Assembly (NCBI GenBank): GCA_018436855.1
Contig: JAHDKO010000034.1
Location: 1-64,000 of the forward strand
Direction: 5' to 3'
DNA length: 64,000 nucleotides
Source of the DNA: Deltaproteobacteria bacterium
Lineage (GTDB): Bacteria; Desulfobacterota; Desulfomonilia; UBA1062
In this document: in pieces, positions 51,224-60,811 of the stretch
Layout of the letters: every line of letters starts with the position of its first letter
Position numbering within the stretch: the stretch's first letter is position 1
The notes under the pieces: generated by a model
The model's input: the letters and a program-made list of their open reading frames with translations, nothing else
What the model was told of the DNA's origin: nothing
The model's database searches: none
Made by a program: the position numbers and the translations under genes

Positions 51224-51961
51224 GTGACCGTGATCACGAGCCATCGAAATCAGGCGTTCAAGGACCTCCTTGCCGCAAAGAAGGACCGGGGCATGATGCT
51301 CCTGGAGGGGAGGAGGCTCGTGGAGGACGCCCGCTCCCGCGGCATGATCCCCTGCCTGGCAGCGCTCACCGACCGGTATCGCCGGTCTCACGGGCCGGCT
51401 GAGTTCCCGTATATCCTTCTTTCCGAGGATCTGTTCGCCCGGGTCGCCGACACCAGATCCCCGCAGGGCATACTGGCCTTCTTCCCCGCGCCATGGGCTT
51501 CTGTGGCAGAGATCGCGCGCCGGGAAAGAATCGTCGTTTTCGACGGTCTGCAGGACCCGGGCAACGTGGGGACCATCATCCGGACCGCAGAAGCCTTCGG
51601 GTTCGACGCAATAGCGGTGACAGAGGGCACCGCATCACCGTTTTCCCCCAAGGCGGTCAGGTCTTCCATGGGCTCGGCCCTTGGCGTGTCGATCGCCCGG
51701 ACCCAGCCCGGAGAGCTGGCGGGATTTCCCCACCGGATCATCACCCTGGCCCCAAGAGGAAGCGCGAGGCTGTCCTCCGATCTGTTCCGGGAGCCCTGCG
51801 CTATCTGCCTGGGTCAGGAGGGTGCAGGGGTGAGCCCCGAGATCCTCGCTCTCGCGCACGAAACCGTGTCCATCCCCATGAAGGGAGAGGTCGAGTCGCT
51901 CAACGTGGCCGTGGCTGCGGGAATCGTCCTGGCCTGTGCCGCGGGTGTCCTGGACGGATGA
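51224..51961 (+). CDS. SpoU/TrmH-family RNA 2'-O-ribose methyltransferase
   Basis: A 245-residue SPOUT enzyme. A short substrate-binding N-terminal region (about 1-95, 'LLEGRRLVEDA') precedes the trefoil-knot SAM domain. That domain shows motif 1 'LQDPGNVGTIIRTAEAFG' (about 108-125), motif 2 'LGQEGAGVS' (about 189-197) and motif 3 'IPMKGEVESLNVAVAAGI' (about 209-226). It methylates a ribose in rRNA or tRNA; RlmB-type targets are possible but not provable. The start is GTG at 51224; another GTG at 51230 is possible. A large hairpin follows at 52031-52087. Confidence 0.93.
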   Translation: MTVITSHRNQAFKDLLAAKKDRGMMLLEGRRLVEDARSRGMIPCLAALTDRYRRSHGPAEFPYILLSEDLFARVADTRSPQGILAFFPAPWASVAEIARRERIVVFDGLQDPGNVGTIIRTAEAFGFDAIAVTEGTASPFSPKAVRSSMGSALGVSIARTQPGELAGFPHRIITLAPRGSARLSSDLFREPCAICLGQEGAGVSPEILALAHETVSIPMKGEVESLNVAVAAGIVLACAAGVLDG

Positions 51962-52030
51962 GCGCCGGGGTTTTTCTCTGAGCCCTGGGGACGAATAAGG
52001 CCCTTTCCCAAGCTGCATCCTGCCGGGGCC

Positions 52031-52087
52031 GGGCGGAGTGCCTGGGCCTCCATGTCGTACACGGAGGCCCAGGACGAGGCTCCGCCC
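52031..52087. terminator. Large two-part hairpin between convergent genes
   Basis: Outer stem GGGCGGAG (52031-52038) with CTCCGCCC (52080-52087), and inner stem CCTGGGCCTCC (52041-52051) with GGAGGCCCAGG (52063-52073), enclose an 11-base loop: 19 pairs with one small internal loop. It lies between the 3' ends of the SpoU-family gene (+) and the cNMP-binding gene (-), so it could end transcription from both sides. It lacks a U tract on either strand. Confidence 0.6.
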
Positions 52088-52098
52088 GTGAACCGGGG

Positions 52099-53052
52099 CT
52101 ATGCCTCGTCAGTTCTCCTGCCCAGCAGATCGATCCGCGCCCGGATCAGCTCGACGTCCGTATTGGCCCGGGCGGGTCCGCAGAAGCGCTCCACCACGTG
52201 ACCGGGTCTCAGGAAACGTTTGGTCTTCACGCCCTTCTCGTCCAGGTCGATCTCCACGATCCCATGCTTGACGATGGTGAAATCCGCCGGGGCGTCGAAG
52301 TCGATGACCTGCCCGCGGGTGAACCGGATGGTGGTAAGGGAATCACGCTCCGGATCAGCCAGAGGATGGTGGCGCAGCTCTTCACCGGCCTTGATAAGGA
52401 TGCGCTCGTGATACAGGGCCTCAAGGGATTGCCTCAGCCCGGCAAAACGTTTGCAGAGAGGCCTCAGGTCCTGAGCCGGTATCCTGGCGAGCCTGCTTTT
52501 GCCGAGCGCCTTCACCGAGGCCGACCGGCTCGCCTGGAGGAAGAACCCGAGCTCTCCAAACACCTCTCCGGGCAGCAGGACCGACATCAGCTCGCCGTTC
52601 CGGTATACCCCCAGAGCGCCGTCAATCACCAGGTAGATGTCTTCGCCGGTGTCGTGCTGCCTGAAGATGAATTGGCCTTTTCCGACATCGACGAGGTGCA
52701 CGATCTCCAGGAGCTCGATGAACTCTTCACCGGTCAGCCCTCTGAATATCGGCACCTCGTTCTTTTTCAATGTTGTGCAGCTTTCCTCGAGTTCTTTCTG
52801 AAGGTCGCCCTTGAGATCCAGAGACCTGAAGAGTCTGATGAGCAGGGAGTGCACCCGGGGATGGCTCCCCAAAGAGGTTTTGGCCACCTTTGCCGCCGCC
52901 AGGGCCTTGAAAGGTTTCCGTTCCCGGAGATAGCCCCGGATACTGCTCTCGAAGAGACCGAGGCTCTTTTCCACCTCGCCGGATGCGGCGACCTTTTCTG
53001 CCTGCCGGAGAAGATCCTTGGGATCCTTCTCCGGTGAAACCGGTTTCTTCAT
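52099..53052 (-). CDS. Cyclic-nucleotide-binding-domain protein
   Basis: A 317-residue cytoplasmic protein. Residues 1-100 are helical and TPR-like. Residues about 105-225 form a cNMP-binding domain, with 'GQFIFRQHDTGEDIYLVIDGALGVY' and a phosphate-binding cassette in 'GEVFGELGFFLQASRSASVKA'. The last 70 residues form a beta-rich region with a PilZ-like beginning ('RFTRGQVIDFDAPADFT'), but no clear motif. No helix-turn-helix is present, so it is not a Crp-type regulator. The start has GAGGAGG upstream. The ligand, if any, is unknown. Confidence 0.82.
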   Translation of the reverse strand: MKKPVSPEKDPKDLLRQAEKVAASGEVEKSLGLFESSIRGYLRERKPFKALAAAKVAKTSLGSHPRVHSLLIRLFRSLDLKGDLQKELEESCTTLKKNEVPIFRGLTGEEFIELLEIVHLVDVGKGQFIFRQHDTGEDIYLVIDGALGVYRNGELMSVLLPGEVFGELGFFLQASRSASVKALGKSRLARIPAQDLRPLCKRFAGLRQSLEALYHERILIKAGEELRHHPLADPERDSLTTIRFTRGQVIDFDAPADFTIVKHGIVEIDLDEKGVKTKRFLRPGHVVERFCGPARANTDVELIRARIDLLGRRTDEA

Positions 53053-53157
53053 ACCGACCTCCTCACAACAGAAAATGCATTCCGGGAAACAGGATAGGAA
53101 GCGCTGTCACCCGGACATTGGCAATGTAAAAAGCCGCGGATCTGCGTTTGCCGCCCG

Positions 53158-54216
53158 CTAGACGATGTGTTCCCTGATGAATCGGGTGATATGGTCGCTC
53201 GCGTTGCCGTCTCCGAACGGGTTGCCCGCGGTAAACCCTGTTCTGCCGGTCATCTCCATAACGGCCTGATGGATCTTTGCAGGATCGGGCTCCACCAGGA
53301 CATTCGCCCCTGCGTCGATCGTCTCCGGCCACTCGGTGGTATCCCTGACCGTGACACAGGGGGTCTTCAGAAGAAAGGCCTCCTTCTGCACGCCTCCCGA
53401 ATCGGTGAGAACGCACGATGCGTCCCTGATCATGGCGAGCATGGCAAGGTAGCTCACCGGTTCGATGACCCTGAGCCCGCTTTTCGCCGAGCGGATGAGG
53501 AGGTCGGGGAAAAGGTTTTTCGTCCTGGGATGAACGGGAAAGATGACCGGGATGTCCTGCGAGAGTTTTTCGAGCGCCTTCCAGATCCCCAGGAACCGTT
53601 CGCGCTGGTCGGTGTTTTCCGCGCGATGGACCGTGGTGAGGACAAAGGGCGGTGCATAGGGATGAGAGATGTGCACGCGGGAAAAGCGATTCAGGGCATC
53701 ATACATGACATCGCCGGTGAATATGCCCGTTATTCCCTCTTTCTCAAGGAGGGCGACGGCATTTTCCGTGGGGCAGAAGTGATAGGCGGCCACGTGATCG
53801 GTTACCACGCGGTTGACCTCTTCGGGCATGTTCCGGTCGAAGCTGCGCACGCCCGCCTCGACGTGGCCCACCGGGATGCCGAGCTTCACGGCGCACAGGG
53901 CCCCTGCAAGCGTGGAGTTCGTGTCTCCGTACACGAGCACGAGGCAGGGCTTCTCGGCCGCGAGGATCTCCTCGACGGCTTCCAGCATCCGGGCGGTCTG
54001 CTTCGCATGGCTGGAAGAGCCCACCCCCAGATGGTAGTCGGGGGGATCGATCCCCAGGGTGTCGAAGTGCACGTCGGACATGGCGTGGTCATAGTGCTGG
54101 CCCGTGTGCACCACCTTATACGGGATGCCGCAGCGCTTGAAGGCCTCCGCCACCGGGGAGAGCTTGATGAACTGGGGGCGCGCACCCACGATGTGGATGA
54201 CTGTTGGAGTGTTCAT
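53158..54216 (-). CDS. wecB: Non-hydrolysing UDP-N-acetylglucosamine 2-epimerase
   Basis: A 352-residue cytoplasmic enzyme that interconverts UDP-GlcNAc and UDP-ManNAc, a precursor for surface polysaccharides. Typical segments are 'GARPQFIKLSPV' (about 10-21), 'VYGDTNSTLAGAL' (about 93-105), 'GHVEAGVRSFDRNMPEEVNR' (the catalytic region, about 115-134) and 'LTDSGGVQKEA' (about 283-293). The start at 54216 has AGGAG upstream; an in-frame start 27 bases earlier is less likely. No polysaccharide gene cluster surrounds it, so the pathway is unknown. Confidence 0.95.
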   Translation of the reverse strand: MNTPTVIHIVGARPQFIKLSPVAEAFKRCGIPYKVVHTGQHYDHAMSDVHFDTLGIDPPDYHLGVGSSSHAKQTARMLEAVEEILAAEKPCLVLVYGDTNSTLAGALCAVKLGIPVGHVEAGVRSFDRNMPEEVNRVVTDHVAAYHFCPTENAVALLEKEGITGIFTGDVMYDALNRFSRVHISHPYAPPFVLTTVHRAENTDQRERFLGIWKALEKLSQDIPVIFPVHPRTKNLFPDLLIRSAKSGLRVIEPVSYLAMLAMIRDASCVLTDSGGVQKEAFLLKTPCVTVRDTTEWPETIDAGANVLVEPDPAKIHQAVMEMTGRTGFTAGNPFGDGNASDHITRFIREHIV

Positions 54217-54405
54217 GGACTGCTCCTGCTGCTGGTTTCTCAATGATTCCGCCTCCTGCCGTCGATCAAGTACATATCAGATGCCGCGTGGAAATTCCAT
54301 GGCCCCTTGATGCCGTTGAAAAGTATTTTCCCGGGTACGTCCCCCAAGGGGCGCCCGCAGAACGCCGATAAGGCGGGTTTCATCCCGGGAAGGTGCGATC
54401 AAGGG

Positions 54406-54921
54406 CTACATTTTGACGACGATGCACTCCCTCTGGAGCCTGTCACTGAGCTTGGAGCAGTACCTCTCGGCGGTCTCCCGGCTCTGGAAACTCCCCCACC
54501 GGACCACGGTCCACTTCCCCGAATCCGCGACCGTGCAGCGGATTCGGGTTTTCTCTTCGAGTTCGGCAGCAAAGCTCCGGGCGGTATCGGGGGACCTGAA
54601 CGCGGCTATCTGGATGCTGAAGCTGTCTGCAGCAGACGCGGAAGCGCTGTCCTGAAGGAGGAGGATGTCCCAGTACGAGTATTCGAAGCCGCTTGCAGCG
54701 CTTTTGGATGCCTGGGCCTTTCCCGAGGGTTTTTCGTTCCTGATGGAGTCGCTCGCCACCAGACTTTTCCACCGCTCTCCGAAGGGATCGTACGAAAACT
54801 CGGGACGGGCGTTGATCGTGGAGAAGAGGAGGCTTGCCCCGGCAAGGATGCCCAAAGAGAGAAACAGCATGGCGATATTTTTTGTCAGAGACTGTTTTTT
54901 GTTTTTGCGCGTCCTTGCCAT
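54406..54921 (-). CDS. SPOR-domain membrane protein
   Basis: A 171-residue protein with a basic N-terminus, a transmembrane helix (about 17-35), a low-complexity linker rich in Ser and Ala, and a C-terminal SPOR domain (about 95-168; 'FSIQIAAFRSPDTARSFAAELE', 'WTVVRWGSFQSRETAE'). SPOR domains bind denuded peptidoglycan at division sites. Related proteins commonly follow argS in proteobacteria and may be FtsN-like. The start at 54921 is seven bases after the argS stop, with AAGG upstream, so the two are probably cotranscribed. Confidence 0.88.
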   Translation of the reverse strand: MARTRKNKKQSLTKNIAMLFLSLGILAGASLLFSTINARPEFSYDPFGERWKSLVASDSIRNEKPSGKAQASKSAASGFEYSYWDILLLQDSASASAADSFSIQIAAFRSPDTARSFAAELEEKTRIRCTVADSGKWTVVRWGSFQSRETAERYCSKLSDRLQRECIVVKM

Positions 54922-54928
54922 AGCAACC

Positions 54929-56590
54929 TTACATGCTTTGAGGTGCTTCGATCCCCATGAGGGCCAGCGCATTTGCGAGCACCTGTTTTACTGCAACCAC
55001 CAAAATCAACCGGGCCGTAGTCACACGGCCGTCATCAGATATAACCCGGTTTCTATTATAAAACCTATGGAACGCAGTTGCAAGCTCCAGAAGATAAAAA
55101 GATAACCGATGGGGTTCGAGATCGGCCGCACACGAGACGACCACGTCCGGATAGCCGGCGATCATCTTGATGAGATCCAGGTCGTCGCCTTTGGTGAGGG
55201 CGTCTTCCTCCAGCAGGGAAGGGTCCGGAGCGAGACCCTGCTCGGCGGCGTTCCTCAGGATGGAGCAGATCCTGGCATGGGCATACTGGATGTAATACAC
55301 CGGATTCTCTTCGCTCTTCTTTTTCGCCAGGTCGAGATCGAACACGAGCTGGGCATCGCTCCTTCGCATCATGAAGAAGTATCTGCAGACATCCTTGCCT
55401 ACCTCATCGATGATCTCGCGCAGGGTGACGAACTCGCCCGATCTCGTGGACATGGAAACCGACTGCCCTTGGCGGACCAGGGAGACGAGCTGGATCAGAA
55501 GGGCATGGAAGGAGTCTCTGTCCGCGCCCAGGGCCTCGATGGCGGCCTTCATTCTCGGCACATAGCCGTGGTGATCGGCCCCCCAGACATCAATGATCTG
55601 CTTGAACCCCCGTTCCAGCTTGTCCTGGTGGTAGGCGATGTCCGGCGCGAAATAGGTCAGGGACCCGTCCTGTTTTCTCAGGACCCGGTCCTTTTCGTCG
55701 CCGAAGCCGGTGGTCCTGAACCACAGCGCGCCTTCGGCCTCGTAGCTCAGGCCGCGATCCTTCAGGAAGTCGAGGGTATGCTCAACCTTGCGGTCACGAT
55801 ACAGCGTCGCCTCGCTGAACCACTGGTCGAAATGCACATTGAAAAGCGCCAAGTCTTCTTTGATTCCGTTCAGAATGAAATCCGAGGCGAATTCTCTGCA
55901 GGCCGCCACGGCATCGCTCTCTTCCCGGGAGAGCAGCTCGTCACCGCGGGCCTCGGAGAGCCTCTGCGCGATGTCTTTTATGTAGTCGCCCTGGTAGCCG
56001 TTTTCCGGAAACGATGAATCCTTCCCGAAGATCTCCCGGTATCTGCTCAGAACCGAGAGGCCGAGGATATTCATCTGGTTGCCCACATCGTTGATGTAAT
56101 ACTCGGACTCCACCTCGAAGCCGGCCGCCTTCAGAATCCGGGCCAAGGTGTCGCCCACCGCGGCCCCTCTCCCGTGACCCACGTGCAGGGGTCCGGTGGG
56201 ATTGGCGCTCACGAACTCCACCTGCACCTTCTTGCCCCTGCCGAACGCGCTCGTGCCGAAGCGATCCTTTTCTTCGAGGATCGTGTTCAAGACCCTCACC
56301 CACATGAGCGGACTTATGGTGAAGTTGATGAACCCCGGCCCGGCGATATCGACGCGGTCGAAGACATCACCCAGGCGGGCCATCCGCTCCTGGATGGTCT
56401 GCGCGATATCGCGAGGCTTTTTTTTTGCCTGCGATGCCATGACCATGGCGACATTCGTGGAAAAATCGCCGAATTCCTTGCGGGCAGGGACACTCACCGA
56501 AATCGTCTCGAGGTCGTATTCCGGAATGACGCCTTCCGCTATAAGTTCATGCAGTGTATTCTTGAGGAGAGCGGCTATCTGTTCTTTCAT
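54929..56590 (-). CDS. argS: Arginyl-tRNA synthetase
   Basis: A 553-residue class I aminoacyl-tRNA synthetase that charges tRNA-Arg. It has an N-terminal tRNA D-loop recognition domain (about 1-100), then the HIGH-type motif 'TGPLHVGHGRGA' (about 122-133). A KMSKS-like loop in degenerate form ('SMSTRSGEFV', about 358-367) is followed by a C-terminal anticodon-binding DALR domain. The degenerate KMSKS is normal for many ArgS enzymes. The start at 56590 follows AAGGG. It shares its strand and probably its transcript with the SPOR gene. Confidence 0.97.
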   Translation of the reverse strand: MKEQIAALLKNTLHELIAEGVIPEYDLETISVSVPARKEFGDFSTNVAMVMASQAKKKPRDIAQTIQERMARLGDVFDRVDIAGPGFINFTISPLMWVRVLNTILEEKDRFGTSAFGRGKKVQVEFVSANPTGPLHVGHGRGAAVGDTLARILKAAGFEVESEYYINDVGNQMNILGLSVLSRYREIFGKDSSFPENGYQGDYIKDIAQRLSEARGDELLSREESDAVAACREFASDFILNGIKEDLALFNVHFDQWFSEATLYRDRKVEHTLDFLKDRGLSYEAEGALWFRTTGFGDEKDRVLRKQDGSLTYFAPDIAYHQDKLERGFKQIIDVWGADHHGYVPRMKAAIEALGADRDSFHALLIQLVSLVRQGQSVSMSTRSGEFVTLREIIDEVGKDVCRYFFMMRRSDAQLVFDLDLAKKKSEENPVYYIQYAHARICSILRNAAEQGLAPDPSLLEEDALTKGDDLDLIKMIAGYPDVVVSCAADLEPHRLSFYLLELATAFHRFYNRNRVISDDGRVTTARLILVVAVKQVLANALALMGIEAPQSM

Positions 56591-56747
56591 GGGTACCCTT
56601 ATTCGTTCAGTCTCGGGCACGGCGGTTCTTTTCTCCGTGTCCGGATGCCTCCTGTTAATAACAGATCCTTATGCTTTGTCCAGTAAATTTCGAGAGGAAT
56701 TGAGGTATTATATCTCGTATTTCCTTGAATTATGAGAGGTTTGCGTA

Positions 56748-56776
56748 TTGACATCAAGCAGGAGAGCTTCTATAAA
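56748..56776 (+). promoter_or_regulatory. Strong sigma-70 promoter of the hrcA operon
   Basis: A perfect -35 TTGACA at 56748-56753, an optimal 17-base spacer, and TATAAA at 56771-56776. It lies just upstream of the CIRCE element, so HrcA bound there would cover the start of transcription. Confidence 0.88.
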
Positions 56777-56783
56777 CGTATTG

Positions 56784-56810
56784 TTAGCAGTTAAGGCAGG
56801 TGAGTGCTAA
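56784..56810 (+). promoter_or_regulatory. CIRCE operator (HrcA binding site)
   Basis: Consensus CIRCE is TTAGCACTC-N9-GAGTGCTAA. Here the right arm GAGTGCTAA (56802-56810) is perfect, the spacer is exactly 9 bases (56793-56801), and the left arm is TTAGCAGTT (56784-56792) with two differences. It ends three bases before the hrcA ATG, giving autoregulation of the operon. Confidence 0.9.
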
Positions 56811-56813
56811 GAC

Positions 56814-57848
56814 ATGACGTACCAGTTGAGCGAACGAGACAAAAGCATTTTAGGTGCGATCATTCAGGAGTATGTGTCCACCGGAGAGCCCGTAGGGTCC
56901 AGGGTAGTTGCGAAGAAGTACATGTGCACCATTTCTCCGGCAACGGTCCGCAACGTCATGGCGGATCTGGAGGAGATGGACTTTCTGTACCAGCCGCACG
57001 TTTCCGCCGGGCGGATACCGACGCCCGAAGGATTCCGCTATTACCTCAACGACATCATGGAGGTGAAGACCCTTCCCAGGGGTGAGAAGTCTCTGATAAC
57101 CCGTCATATGTCCAGGGCGACCGGCGATGTCAGGGCGACGCTCAAAGAGGCGTCCGGCCTGCTGTCTTCCATCTCGCACAATGCCTCGATCATCATTCTG
57201 CCCAGGCTGGAGACCTTCCTCTTCAAGCGCATCGATTTCGTGAGGCTCGATGAGAGCAGAATTCTGGTCATCCTGGTGAGCAGGGCCGGAATGGTGTTCA
57301 ACCACATCGTCCATGACGAGGACATCGATCAGGAGCTGCTGGTCAAGTATGCGAACTATCTCAATGAATGGTGTTCCGGCCTGTCCATCCAGGAGATGAG
57401 GGATATGCTCGTCCAGGAGATGTCGAGCGAGAAGGCCCGGTTCGACTCTCTGGTCAGGCACGCGGTCAGCCTTGGCATGACTGCGCTCGACCGGGTCGAG
57501 GGCGCGCCCGACATCTATATCCAGGGCAAGGAAAGCGTGTTCAACAGTCCTGAGCTGGCAAACCTCGACAAGCTCAGGGACATCGTCAATGCCTTTGAGG
57601 ACAAGGGCAAGATCGTGCGCATCCTGAACAGCGTCCTGGAGGACTCCGGCGTCAAGGTTCTGCTGGGGGAAGACATGGAGGGCTTCGGGATGGATGACTT
57701 CAGCCTGGTGGCCAGCAGGTATTACCGCAGGGATGTACCCGTGGGCTCGCTGGGGGTGATCGGCCCGATGCGGATGGACTATTCACGGGTGATACCGCTT
57801 GTGGGATACATGGCCAAAATACTGAGCGATCTACTGGAGGATGTCTAG
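56814..57848 (+). CDS. hrcA: Heat-inducible transcription repressor HrcA
   Basis: A 344-residue repressor of chaperone genes. The N-terminal winged helix has 'IQEYVSTGEPVGSRVV' and 'SPATVRNVMADLEEMDFLYQPHVSAGRIPT' (about 15-68), followed by a GAF-like dimerisation and inducer domain, with 'GLSIQEMRDMLV' and 'VPVGSLGVIGPMRMDYSRVIPLV' near the C-terminus. It binds the CIRCE site just upstream and is released under stress. The ATG at 56814 follows the CIRCE element directly, as in other bacteria. It is the first gene of hrcA-grpE-dnaK. Confidence 0.97.
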   Translation: MTYQLSERDKSILGAIIQEYVSTGEPVGSRVVAKKYMCTISPATVRNVMADLEEMDFLYQPHVSAGRIPTPEGFRYYLNDIMEVKTLPRGEKSLITRHMSRATGDVRATLKEASGLLSSISHNASIIILPRLETFLFKRIDFVRLDESRILVILVSRAGMVFNHIVHDEDIDQELLVKYANYLNEWCSGLSIQEMRDMLVQEMSSEKARFDSLVRHAVSLGMTALDRVEGAPDIYIQGKESVFNSPELANLDKLRDIVNAFEDKGKIVRILNSVLEDSGVKVLLGEDMEGFGMDDFSLVASRYYRRDVPVGSLGVIGPMRMDYSRVIPLVGYMAKILSDLLEDV

Positions 57849-57849
57849 G

Positions 57850-58416
57850 ATGGTTGATGAAAAGAAAGATCCGCAAGTGCACGAAGACGATATGACCGAA
57901 AAGGACAGGCCTTCCCAGGAAGGCCTTCAGGAAGCGGAAGAAACAGTGGAGGCAGGAGAAACCGGCGATGATGTCGCTGAGCTGAAAGCACAGGTGGAGG
58001 AGTTCAAGGACAGGTGCCTGCGCGCCTACGCCGAGATGGACAACATGCGGAAGCGCCTCGCGCGGGAGCGGCAGGAGATCGTCAAGTTCGGCACGGAAAA
58101 GCTGCTCAGGGATTTTCTCCTGGTTTATGATGCGATTCACAAATCTATCGCCACGGCAACAGAGCTTCACCCGGAAGACGAGCAGTTTATCGAGGGTTTG
58201 AGGATGACGGAAAAACTCTTCCTCGAAACCTTGAAAAAATACCAGGTTGAACCTATACAAGCTCAGAACGTGCCTTTTGATCCCAACTACCATGAGGCCC
58301 TCATGCAGGTGCCCAGGGAAGGCGTGGAAAAAGGCATGGTGGTGGACGAGATCGAAAAGGGTTTCATGGTCCACGACCGCGTACTGAGGCCTGCGAAAGT
58401 GACAGTTTCAGGCTGA
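57850..58416 (+). CDS. grpE: Nucleotide exchange factor GrpE
   Basis: A 188-residue DnaK cofactor that releases ADP. The acidic, disordered N-terminus (1-45) is followed by a long coiled coil ('[31 protein letters not shown]') and a C-terminal beta wing with '[13 protein letters not shown]' and '[17 protein letters not shown]'. The start at 57850 is chosen because GGAGG at 57836-57840 gives nine-base spacing; the in-frame ATG at 57841 abuts that site. The first bases directly follow the hrcA stop. Confidence 0.96.
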   Translation: MVDEKKDPQVHEDDMTEKDRPSQEGLQEAEETVEAGETGDDVAELKAQVEEFKDRCLRAYAEMDNMRKRLARERQEIVKFGTEKLLRDFLLVYDAIHKSIATATELHPEDEQFIEGLRMTEKLFLETLKKYQVEPIQAQNVPFDPNYHEALMQVPREGVEKGMVVDEIEKGFMVHDRVLRPAKVTVSG

Positions 58417-58447
58417 CGGCAGGAGAAAACTACAAGGAGGAGAGCAG

Positions 58448-60373
58448 ATGGGAAAGATACTGGGGATTGATCTGGGGACCACCTTTTCATGCATGGCAGT
58501 CATGGAAGGGGGGGAACCGAAAGTCATTCCGAACGCCGAGGGAGCACGCACGACTCCTTCTGTTGTAGCCTTTACCAGCGGCGGAGAAAGGCTGGTGGGC
58601 CAGGTCGCCAGGAGGCAGGCCATCACGAATTCCGAAAAGACACTCTTTGCGATAAAAAGGCTCATCGGAAGAAAATATGAGGACGCCGTGGTCCAGAAGG
58701 ACCGTGAGGTCATGCCCTTCAAGATCACCAGGGCGGACAACGGCGACACCGCCATCAGCGTTGACGACCGCAAGTACGCCGCGCCCGAGATATCGGCGAT
58801 GGTGCTCCAGAAGCTGAAGATGGACGCCGAGGCGTATCTCGGCGAGAAGATCGACGAGGCCGTGATCACGGTTCCCGCATACTTCAATGACTCCCAGCGG
58901 CAGGCCACCAAGGATGCCGGGAAGATCGCCGGGTTCGAGGTGAAGCGCATCATCAACGAGCCCACCGCAGCGGCCCTGTCGTACGGCCTCGACAAGAAAA
59001 AGGAAGAGAAGGTGGCTGTGTTTGACCTCGGAGGCGGCACCTTCGATATCTCCATTCTCGAGATCGGCGATGGGGTCTTCGAGGTGAAGTCCACCAACGG
59101 TGACACCCACCTGGGCGGCGAGGACATCGACAACCGGATCATCGACTACCTGGTCACTGAGTTCAGAAAAGAGACCGGCGTTGATCTGGGCAAGGACAGG
59201 ATGGCGCTCCAGAGGCTCAAGGAAGCGGCCGAGCGGGCCAAGGTGGAGCTCTCGTCCATGATGGAGACCGAGGTCAACCTGCCCTTTATCACCGCCGACC
59301 AGTCGGGACCCAAGCACTTGAACATGAAGCTGACCAGGGCCAAGCTCGAAGCTCTGGTGGAAGATATCATCGCACGGGTCGAAGGACCCTGTAAAAAGGC
59401 ATTATCCGATGCCGGCATGACCGCGGCCGATATCGACGAAGTCATTCTCGTAGGCGGACAGACCCGGATGCCCCGGGTGCAGCAGAAGGTCAAGGAAATC
59501 TTCCAGAAAGAGCCCCATAAGGGCGTGAACCCCGACGAGGTGGTGGCCATCGGTGCTGCCATCCAGGGAGGGGTGCTGGGGGGAGAGGTCAAGGACGTGC
59601 TGCTGCTGGACGTGACGCCGCTGTCTCTTGGCATCGAGACCCTGGGCGGCGTGTTCACGAAGATCATCGAGCGCAACACGACCATTCCCACCAAGAAGAC
59701 CCAGGTGTTCTCCACCGCTGAGGACAACCAGAACGCCGTGACCATCCGGGTATTCCAGGGCGAGCGGCCCATGGCGGCCGACAACAAGCTTCTGGGACAG
59801 TTCGACCTGGTGGGGATACCCCCGTCGCCCCGAGGGATTCCGCAGATCGAGGTGAGCTTCGACATCGACGCGAACGGAATCCTGCATGTCTCGGCCAAGG
59901 ACAAGGCCACCGGCAAGGAGCAGTCCATCCGGATCACGAGCTCGTCGGGCCTGAGCGAGGACGACATCAACCGGATGATCCACGAGGCCGAGGATCACGA
60001 GTCAGAGGACAAGCGGCGGCAGGCCATGGTCGAGGCAAAGAACCGGGCCGATTCCCTGGCCTACACCACGGAGAAGACCCTCAAGGAGCACGGTGACAAG
60101 GTCGACGCCCAGACGCGGGCAAGCATCGAGAACGCCCTGACCGACCTGAAGGACGCCATGAAGGGCGACGACGTTGATCTGATCAACCGGAAGATCGAGG
60201 CCCTGACGTCGGCGTCTCACAAGCTCGCCGAGGTGATCTACTCCGCTGCCGCAGGCGAAGCCGGTGCGGGCGGCTCTCAGGCCGGTGCCCAAGGCGCCCC
60301 CGGCGGGGAGAAGAAGCCGGACGAAGACGTCGTGGATGCCGAGTTCGAAGAGGTCAAGGGAGACAAGAGCTAG
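58448..60373 (+). CDS. dnaK: Chaperone DnaK (Hsp70)
   Basis: A 641-residue Hsp70. The ATPase domain motifs are '[13 protein letters not shown]' (6-18), '[13 protein letters not shown]' (about 195-207) and '[15 protein letters not shown]' (about 336-350). The interdomain linker [13 protein letters not shown] follows, then the substrate-binding domain and a C-terminal lid ending in a Gly/Ala-rich stretch and '[12 protein letters not shown]'. Length is typical. A strong AAGGAGG lies before the ATG at 58448. It is regulated by CIRCE/HrcA from the upstream promoter and followed by an intrinsic terminator at 60395-60440. Confidence 0.99.
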   Translation: MGKILGIDLGTTFSCMAVMEGGEPKVIPNAEGARTTPSVVAFTSGGERLVGQVARRQAITNSEKTLFAIKRLIGRKYEDAVVQKDREVMPFKITRADNGDTAISVDDRKYAAPEISAMVLQKLKMDAEAYLGEKIDEAVITVPAYFNDSQRQATKDAGKIAGFEVKRIINEPTAAALSYGLDKKKEEKVAVFDLGGGTFDISILEIGDGVFEVKSTNGDTHLGGEDIDNRIIDYLVTEFRKETGVDLGKDRMALQRLKEAAERAKVELSSMMETEVNLPFITADQSGPKHLNMKLTRAKLEALVEDIIARVEGPCKKALSDAGMTAADIDEVILVGGQTRMPRVQQKVKEIFQKEPHKGVNPDEVVAIGAAIQGGVLGGEVKDVLLLDVTPLSLGIETLGGVFTKIIERNTTIPTKKTQVFSTAEDNQNAVTIRVFQGERPMAADNKLLGQFDLVGIPPSPRGIPQIEVSFDIDANGILHVSAKDKATGKEQSIRITSSSGLSEDDINRMIHEAEDHESEDKRRQAMVEAKNRADSLAYTTEKTLKEHGDKVDAQTRASIENALTDLKDAMKGDDVDLINRKIEALTSASHKLAEVIYSAAAGEAGAGGSQAGAQGAPGGEKKPDEDVVDAEFEEVKGDKS

Positions 60374-60394
60374 ACCTTTTCCGGTATAGCCCAA

Positions 60395-60440
60395 GGGCGG
60401 GAGCCCGGTGCATCTGGAAGGTTCCCGCCCCTGTCTTTTT
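60395..60440 (+). terminator. Intrinsic terminator of the hrcA-grpE-dnaK operon
   Basis: GGGCGGGA at 60395-60402 pairs perfectly with TCCCGCCC at 60423-60430 across a 20-base loop, and a T5 run follows at 60436-60440. It lies 22 bases after the dnaK stop. Confidence 0.85.
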
Positions 60441-60466
60441 ATGCCGGGGTGTGATAAGAGGGGGAT

Positions 60467-60811
60467 ATGCCCATCTACGAATACAAATGCGCCTCGTGCA
60501 GCCGCATCAGCAGTTTCTTCGTGCAGGGGTTCGGCGAGCCTGAGGATCTCTGCTGCCAGGCGTGCGGGGGGAGAGATCTCAAGCGGATCATATCCCGGGT
60601 CAACTATCACCAGTCTCAGTCGGAGAGGCTTTCTTCCTATGATCCCAAGGCCAGGATGTCCGGCGATTTCTACAAGGATTCGAGAAACATCGGGCTGCAC
60701 GCGGAGCACATGCTGCAGAAGGCAGGGGTCAAACCCACGGATGAGTTCAAGTCGAAAATCGAGAACTTAAGGAGCGACCCGTCCCGGGTCATCAAGGACA
60801 GCGACAAGTAA
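60467..60811 (+). CDS. FmdB-family zinc-ribbon protein
   Basis: A 114-residue protein with an N-terminal zinc ribbon of the FmdB type: 'MPIYEYKCASC' begins it, with Cys8 and Cys11, and the second pair is in 'CQACGG' (Cys30 and Cys33). The C-terminal half is charged and probably disordered or helical. FmdB proteins are small putative regulators of unknown mechanism. It lies just after the dnaK terminator, so it probably has its own promoter or read-through expression. It is convergent with dnaJ. Confidence 0.9.
   Translation: MPIYEYKCASCSRISSFFVQGFGEPEDLCCQACGGRDLKRIISRVNYHQSQSERLSSYDPKARMSGDFYKDSRNIGLHAEHMLQKAGVKPTDEFKSKIENLRSDPSRVIKDSDK

Noticed and set aside
54929-56590. ArgS with damaged KMSKS motif
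   Set aside because: Degenerate KMSKS is usual in many bacterial ArgS enzymes, so it is not a defect.
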